From: Azorhizobium doebereinerae UFLA1-100
GTDB taxonomy: Bacteria; Pseudomonadota; Alphaproteobacteria; Rhizobiales; Xanthobacteraceae
Assembly: GCF_000473085.1 (NCBI RefSeq)
Contig: NZ_AXBA01000012.1
Coordinates: forward strand, 1 to 56,905
Reading direction: 5' to 3'
Length of the DNA stretch: 56,905 nt
Part shown: in pieces, positions 52,392 to 56,905 of the stretch
Position numbering within the stretch: the stretch's first letter is position 1
Layout: each line of letters opens with the position of its first letter
Position numbers and translations under genes: made by a program
Notes under the pieces: generated by a model
Seen by the model: the letters and a program-made list of their open reading frames with translations, nothing else
What the model was told of the DNA's origin: nothing
The model's database searches: none

Positions 52392-54077
52392 CTAGACCAA
52401 CTTGCCGTTCAAATGCGTCACCACCTCGCCCATGAACCGGCGCGCATTTGCTAACGTCTCGTCTGTCGCCAAGTCCAGCTTCAGCACATCCTCGACCCAG
52501 CGCGGCCCATGTCCACTAACGTCCCGGCAGAACCCTTCCATCTCACCATCGGGTACGACGAAGACGCCTATGGCATTGAGGTCCGCCAACAGAGCCTTGG
52601 CCCTTCTTGTCGGCTCGCCATTGGGCAGGCTGGTCAAGCCGCTACGCTTTGCATGGTCCCAAGGCGACGCATTGCGTGCGAGGCTCTTGATTCTAGAAAG
52701 AATTGACTTTTCAACGGCCGTTCCCGAGGGGATCAACTTGAGCAGATCCGTCATCTGCGTCTTGAATTGATCTGCGCCGACGAAAGTGCTGCTCTGCTCA
52801 ACGGTCTTTTTGACGGCCTCCCAGTTGGGCTTGATCGCGGACCAGTCCCCTCCGTGCGCTTCGACGATGAGCGATAGAGGCGTCTCGTTGTTCAAGAGAT
52901 CGAAATCGGCAATGGTCGCGACTGGCACACCCAGCTTCCTAAGTGCCTTGACGACGACCGGCAGGCGATCTTTACCGCCGCTGTATGTGTAATGAATATC
53001 GGGCAACTGGCCCGACGGCGTCGTACATTGAGCTAATGATTCGTAGAATCTACAGTCAGCGTCAGCTTCCGTAACTACAACAGCCTCGTGAAAAAGGCCG
53101 TCAAGCACGTTACTGAAACGAAGGATCGGATCCTTCCACAGTGCCGCGATATCGGCGCTTGGCAGATGGACAGCCGATCCGCCCGACGCTGTACGTGTGA
53201 GCCGAACGACTGACACTCGCGCAGCGTGATTGCCCAGCAAACCCTGTAAAATCTCGCGACTATGGGTGGCGATAAAGGTCTGTCGTTCTGTTGACTCCGC
53301 GGCGATGATGTCTGCGATCAGCCTGGCCTGTGGCGGATGCAGGAAAGCTTCGGGCTCGTCGATTAGGAGGATTGGCTTCGATTCGGCAAGCGTGCGCCCA
53401 AGAATGGAAGCGAAGCTGCGCATGCCGTCGCCCTGTGTCTCAAGCTTGTCCAGTGCCTCTAAGCGATCGAGATAGGACCCTGAAATTCGATCCTCATCGG
53501 GCAGAACTTTGGGGCGACCTCCAATGTAAGCGGGAATATTGACTGACGCTCCGCGATGTATGATGAAATCTTTCTTAAAAGCACGCCTAAAGAGATCCGA
53601 CGCGCGTGCCTCCAAAGCGTCATCTTTAAAAAAGTGTTGGAATGGATGTGTTGCACTGAAGCCCTGCCTGCGATCAAAGGGTGGTGGGGGGTCGCAATCA
53701 GCAAGCCGTTCGCGGGTCGATAGATTAGAGACGATCCTCTCAACCAGAAAAGGGCCGACGGGACGGCGCGGCCCTTCCCACCAATGCGCCAAAACACTCT
53801 TAGGAAAGCTATGATTTTGAACATTAATTTGGTCATTTGCACCTACATACGGATCCAGATCCCTTTCCAATTCGGACAATGGCGTCAGCCGCGTTATTGT
53901 AACGCTCTCTAGCACAACTCCTGGAATCCCATCGCGAAGCGCGGCGAGCATGTCTTTTAATGCTGCGCTTTTTCCAGAATTGTTGGGACCGATCACTACT
54001 ACTATATCATTTTCGTTCAACTTGAGACTGAGGCCGCTTTTGAACCTGATTTCACTAATAAGAGCCTTAATGTTCAT
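52392..54077 (-). CDS. OLD-family ATP-dependent nuclease (AAA + TOPRIM), low-GC singleton
   Basis: 561 residues. An ABC-like AAA domain has Walker A GPNNSGKS (30-37), LETQGDGMRSF (212-222) as signature, Walker B LLIDEPEAFLHP (238-249) and His-switch ATHSRE (272). A TOPRIM domain follows, with Glu in VTEADADCRFYE (about 337) and Asp-x-Asp in IADFDLL (391-393). OLD nucleases are frequently anti-phage defence genes. The gene is clearly lower in GC, with many AT-ending codons, than everything around it, and no partner nuclease, UvrD-like or RT gene is adjacent. Horizontal acquisition is likely. Confidence 0.85.
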   Translation of the reverse strand: MNIKALISEIRFKSGLSLKLNENDIVVVIGPNNSGKSAALKDMLAALRDGIPGVVLESVTITRLTPLSELERDLDPYVGANDQINVQNHSFPKSVLAHWWEGPRRPVGPFLVERIVSNLSTRERLADCDPPPPFDRRQGFSATHPFQHFFKDDALEARASDLFRRAFKKDFIIHRGASVNIPAYIGGRPKVLPDEDRISGSYLDRLEALDKLETQGDGMRSFASILGRTLAESKPILLIDEPEAFLHPPQARLIADIIAAESTERQTFIATHSREILQGLLGNHAARVSVVRLTRTASGGSAVHLPSADIAALWKDPILRFSNVLDGLFHEAVVVTEADADCRFYESLAQCTTPSGQLPDIHYTYSGGKDRLPVVVKALRKLGVPVATIADFDLLNNETPLSLIVEAHGGDWSAIKPNWEAVKKTVEQSSTFVGADQFKTQMTDLLKLIPSGTAVEKSILSRIKSLARNASPWDHAKRSGLTSLPNGEPTRRAKALLADLNAIGVFVVPDGEMEGFCRDVSGHGPRWVEDVLKLDLATDETLANARRFMGEVVTHLNGKLV

Positions 54078-54156
54078 GATCCAAGCTCAGTTCTGAAGCT
54101 AGTCGTTCAAATTCATTCCAGTATGCGGGCTGTGACGGCGTTTCGCTAGTGGGCAT
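54067..54156 (-). CDS. Possible 29-residue ORF overlapping the OLD nuclease start
   Basis: ATG 54156 to TAA 54067, peptide beginning MPTSETPSQPAYWNEFERL. It overlaps the nuclease start by 11 bases, so it could couple translation. It could also be the surviving end of a deleted upstream gene. A purine-rich AAAGGGGA abuts the ATG too closely to be an ideal ribosome site. Low confidence. Confidence 0.3.
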   Translation of the reverse strand: MPTSETPSQPAYWNEFERLASELSLDHEH

Positions 54157-54196
54157 TCCCCTTTGCCCCAATTGCCTATTGGCTCTCCCTACCCAA

Positions 54197-54226
54197 CAAA
54201 AAAGCCGGCCCCGAAGGACCGGCTTC
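54197..54226 (-). terminator. Rho-independent terminator of mdh
   Basis: Minus strand: AAGCCGGTCC-TTCG-GGGCCGGCTT then TTTTG, 27 bases after the mdh stop. It marks the boundary between native DNA and the low-GC nuclease gene. Confidence 0.9.
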
Positions 54227-54252
54227 TAATCATCCTAGCTTGAAAGAAAGCC

Positions 54253-55236
54253 TCAGCCGATGATCTCGGCGACGCCGTCGCGCTCTTCCAGCAGTTCCTT
54301 CAGCGTGATGTCCAGCATGGACTGGGCATAGGCGTCGATGGGCAGGTCCTTGACCACCGTGTAGCTGCCGCCCGCGCACACCGCCGGGACACCGAACACG
54401 ATGCCCGCCGGCACGCCGTAGGAGCCGTCCGAGGCGATGCCCATGGAGACCCAGCGGCCGTTGGTGCCGTGGATCCAGTCGTGCATGTGGTCCACCGCCG
54501 CGTTGGCCGCCGAGGCCGCAGACGACAGGCCGCGCGCCTCGATGATCGCCGCGCCGCGCTTGCCGACGGTGGGGATCAGGGTCTCGCGGTACCAGGTCTC
54601 GTCATTGACCAGCTTGGGCAGCGCCTCGCCCTTCACGGTGGCGAAGCGGTAGTCGGCGAACATGGTCGGGGAGTGGTTGCCCCACACGGCCAGCTTCTCG
54701 ATGTCGGCGCTGTTGATGCCCACCTTGGCGGCGAACTGCGACAGCGCGCGGTTGTGGTCGAGGCGCAGCATGGCGGTGATGTTGCCGGCCGGCAGGTCCG
54801 GGGCGCTCTTGGCGGTGATGTAGGCATTGGTGTTGGCCGGGTTGCCGACCACCAGCACCTTCACGTCGCGCTTGGCCACCGCGTTCAGGGCCGCGCCCTG
54901 GACCTTGAAGATCTCGGCATTGGCGGTGAGCAGGTCGCGGCGCTCCATGCCCTTCGAGCGCGGGCGCGCGCCCACCAGGAAGGCCGCGTCCACGTCCTTG
55001 AAGGCCACCTTCGGATCATCGGTGATGACCACGCCGGCGAGCAGCGGGAAGGCGCAGTCTTCCAGCTCCATCACCACGCCCTTCACGGCGTTCTGCGCCT
55101 GCGGCAGGTCGAGCAACTGGAGGATGACCGGCTGGTCCTTGCCGTACACGTCGCCGTTGGCGATGCGGAACAGCAGCGAATAACAGATCTGGCCGGCGGC
55201 GCCGGTGACAGCTACGCGGACGGCGGGCTTCGTCAT
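54253..55236 (-). CDS. mdh: Malate dehydrogenase (cytosolic/MDH-type-2 group)
   Basis: 327 residues from [21 protein letters not shown] at 55236, behind GGGGAAGGA; fifteen upstream in-frame residues are not conserved. NAD-binding TGAAGQI, active-site loop [23 protein letters not shown], and catalytic His in [12 protein letters not shown] are intact. The [14 protein letters not shown] and GNPANTNAY blocks mark the cytosolic-type MDH, unlike the LDH-like MDH found in many alphaproteobacteria. It interconverts malate and oxaloacetate. Confidence 0.94.
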   Translation of the reverse strand: MTKPAVRVAVTGAAGQICYSLLFRIANGDVYGKDQPVILQLLDLPQAQNAVKGVVMELEDCAFPLLAGVVITDDPKVAFKDVDAAFLVGARPRSKGMERRDLLTANAEIFKVQGAALNAVAKRDVKVLVVGNPANTNAYITAKSAPDLPAGNITAMLRLDHNRALSQFAAKVGINSADIEKLAVWGNHSPTMFADYRFATVKGEALPKLVNDETWYRETLIPTVGKRGAAIIEARGLSSAASAANAAVDHMHDWIHGTNGRWVSMGIASDGSYGVPAGIVFGVPAVCAGGSYTVVKDLPIDAYAQSMLDITLKELLEERDGVAEIIG

Positions 55237-55326
55237 GATGAATCCTTCCCCGAAAAGTCCGAACGGGTTTACGGGGGGCACTCTATGGCCGTCCCGGCGC
55301 GGAATTGGAAGCGTCCGTTCGTCGGA

Positions 55327-56676
55327 TCAGCCTCCAAGATGGCGTTCAATTCCCGCCGCAATGGCGAACAATCCTGCATCCATGCCGCCCGCCGCCGCCA
55401 CCATCAGGCCCACCGGCGCATCGCCCGGGGCGCGGATCGGCAGCGAAATGGCGCAGCCGTCGATCATGTTGATCAAGGTGGCGTTGCGCAAGGCGAGGAT
55501 GTTGGCGCCGGCATAGGCCTCGTCGTCGACTTCCAGCGGGGCGATCTCCGGCGGCAGGATGGCGACGGAGGGCAGCAGCAGCGCGTCGAACGGGGCGATG
55601 CGGGCGCCGGCGCGGGCGATCAGCCCGGCGCGCGCCGCCACCGCGTCCAGATAGTCCGCCGCCTCCTGCTGGTGGCCGCGCTTGATGCGCACGGAGACGC
55701 GCGGGTCATAGCCCGCCTCCTTCTCCGCCAGCAGGGCGCGATGCCAGGCATAGCTCTCGGCGGCGGTGAAGCCGCCCTTGGCGTTGATGCTGGCGACCTC
55801 GGCGAATTCCGGCACCTCGGCGAAGGTCACCCGCGCCCCGGCGGCGGAGAGCTGTTCCACCGCCGTAGCGAACGCCTGCGCGACCACCGGGTCGAGCCCG
55901 TCCAGCGCCACGGTGGTGGGCACCAGCAGGCGCAGGCCGGCCAGCGCCGCCGGCTCCGGGGCGGCCGGCGGCGCGCCGGCGAGCACGGCGTCCAGCACGG
56001 CGCAGCAGGCCACCGAGCGGGCCAGCGGGCCGATGGAATCGAGACTCTGCGACAGCGGCACGCAGCCGTCCTGCGGCACCCGGCGGGCGGTGGGCTTGTA
56101 GCCGGTGATGCCGCAGAAGGCGGCCGGGATGCGGCAGGAGCCGCCGGTGTCGGTGCCGAGCGCGGCATGGGCCATGCCGTCGGCCACCGCCACCGCGCCG
56201 CCGGAGGTGGAGCCGCCGGGCGCATGGCCGATGTCGCGCTTCCACGGGCTCTTCGGCGTGCCGTAATGCGGATTGAGGCCGAGGCCGGAATAGGCGAACT
56301 CCACCATGTTGGAGCGGCCGATGACCACGAAGCCGGCCGCCCGCAGGCGCGCCACGGCGGTGGCGTCGGCGGTCGCCGGCGGGTTGTCCGCCAGCACCTT
56401 GGAGCCGGCGGTGGTGACCTCGCCGGCGATGTCGAACAGGTCCTTGATGGCGATGGGGATGCCGGCATAGGGCGAAGGCGCGGCGCCCGCCCGGCGCAGG
56501 GCGTCCTGCCCGTCCGCCGCCGCCAGCGCCTGGTCGCGCGCCACCGAGACGAAGGCGCGGGCGCCCTCGCCGGCGGGATCGTCGATGCGGGCGAGGCACG
56601 CCTCCACCAGCGCGCGCGAGGTGGTGCGCCCGGCGGCAAGGTCCGCGGCGAGGCTGGCGAGGGTGGGTGCGGTCAT
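55327..56676 (-). CDS. Amidase signature family hydrolase
   Basis: 449 residues. The Ser-cisSer-Lys triad is visible: Lys in GIPIAIKDLFD, the cis-Ser in GGSTSGGAVAVA, and the nucleophile Ser in GTDTGGSCRIPAAFCG. It resembles AtzF/GatA-like amidases acting on small amides or carbamates. The gene precedes mdh on the same strand with a 90-bp gap. Functionally it would fit the LIV transporter/DUF2848/GntR set on the other side of mdh and the nuclease. The substrate is not determinable. Confidence 0.93.
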   Translation of the reverse strand: MTAPTLASLAADLAAGRTTSRALVEACLARIDDPAGEGARAFVSVARDQALAAADGQDALRRAGAAPSPYAGIPIAIKDLFDIAGEVTTAGSKVLADNPPATADATAVARLRAAGFVVIGRSNMVEFAYSGLGLNPHYGTPKSPWKRDIGHAPGGSTSGGAVAVADGMAHAALGTDTGGSCRIPAAFCGITGYKPTARRVPQDGCVPLSQSLDSIGPLARSVACCAVLDAVLAGAPPAAPEPAALAGLRLLVPTTVALDGLDPVVAQAFATAVEQLSAAGARVTFAEVPEFAEVASINAKGGFTAAESYAWHRALLAEKEAGYDPRVSVRIKRGHQQEAADYLDAVAARAGLIARAGARIAPFDALLLPSVAILPPEIAPLEVDDEAYAGANILALRNATLINMIDGCAISLPIRAPGDAPVGLMVAAAGGMDAGLFAIAAGIERHLGG

Positions 56677-56815
56677 GGCGGGGATCCGGGCAGGGAGGCG
56701 GTGGGGGGCGGACGGGCGGATAGGGTTCAGGTTCGGGGGCGGATGTCCAGCGGGGGCATCCGGTGGTGGGGCTGGGCGACGCCGCTTCGCCGCTGGCGCG
56801 GCGCGCCCACCCCAA

Positions 56816-56905
56816 CCCTCCCCCGCAGGCGGGAGAGGGAGTTCGGTTGCGCGGGAGAGAAGCGCGCGCCCCCTCCCCCGTCGCGCGGGAAAACCCTCTC
56901 CCGCT
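56816..56905. repeat. Intergenic palindromic repeats at the window end
   Basis: CCTCCCCCGC-AG-GCGGGAGAGG (around 56817-56838), then GCGGGAGAG at 56851 and CCCTCTCCCGC at 56894-56904. These GGGAGAGGG-type palindromes are widespread dispersed repeats in high-GC proteobacteria. The element continues beyond the window. Confidence 0.6.

Overview
The window is about 57 kb of high-GC DNA (roughly 68-70 % by eye) with the gene content of an alphaproteobacterium of the order Hyphomicrobiales. The style fits the Xanthobacteraceae (Xanthobacter, Azorhizobium, Ancylobacter), but no marker here fixes the genus. Support comes from EcfG-type general stress response promoters, a TL5/Ctc-type L25, the obgE, pth and ychF neighbourhood, and REP-like palindromes. 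I saw no rRNA, tRNA or CRISPR array.

Layout. 1-0.9 kb: 3' end of an IS5-type transposase, abutting a diguanylate cyclase that it appears to have beheaded. 0.9-10.3 kb: housekeeping genes (obgE, priA, rplY-pth, ychF), a TsdA-like dihaem cytochrome, a VapBC module and a MaoC pair. 10.3-18 kb: aldo/keto reductase, ndk, two tandem TerC/YjbE membrane proteins, a molybdopterin oxidoreductase and purMN. 18-22.6 kb: a large secreted repeat protein and an OpgH/MdoH-like glucosyltransferase.

22.6-28.6 kb holds the most intriguing locus. A tight operon encodes a zinc-type dehydrogenase, a PTPS/QueD-fold protein lacking its catalytic residues, a GT4 glycosyltransferase and a SAM methyltransferase. It is followed by a RibD-reductase/cytochrome b561 pair and a divergent GTP cyclohydrolase II. 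Together they look like a dedicated pathway for a glycosylated, possibly methylated, GTP-derived (pterin- or flavin-like) small molecule.

28.6-36.1 kb: an SDR, then an FAD oxidase / ThDP enzyme / ALDH7 operon with a divergent LysR and an ornithine-cyclodeaminase-family reductase. This resembles a lysine/pipecolate catabolic locus. 36.2-45 kb: a general-stress island with an EcfG sigma factor, a NepR-like small protein, a KGG-repeat protein, DUF1328 and ElaB/DUF883-like membrane proteins, a transglutaminase, and trehalose synthesis genes otsBA. GGAAC-N16/17-CGTT promoters stand in front of at least five transcription units, one of them ecfG itself.

45-52.4 kb: a LuxR-type regulator, a complete LIV-type ABC transporter, a DUF2848 protein and a GntR/FCD regulator. 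52.4-54.2 kb: a clearly lower-GC singleton, an OLD-family ATPase/TOPRIM nuclease that is probably a horizontally acquired defence gene. 54.2-56.7 kb: malate dehydrogenase and an amidase, ending in palindromic repeat DNA.
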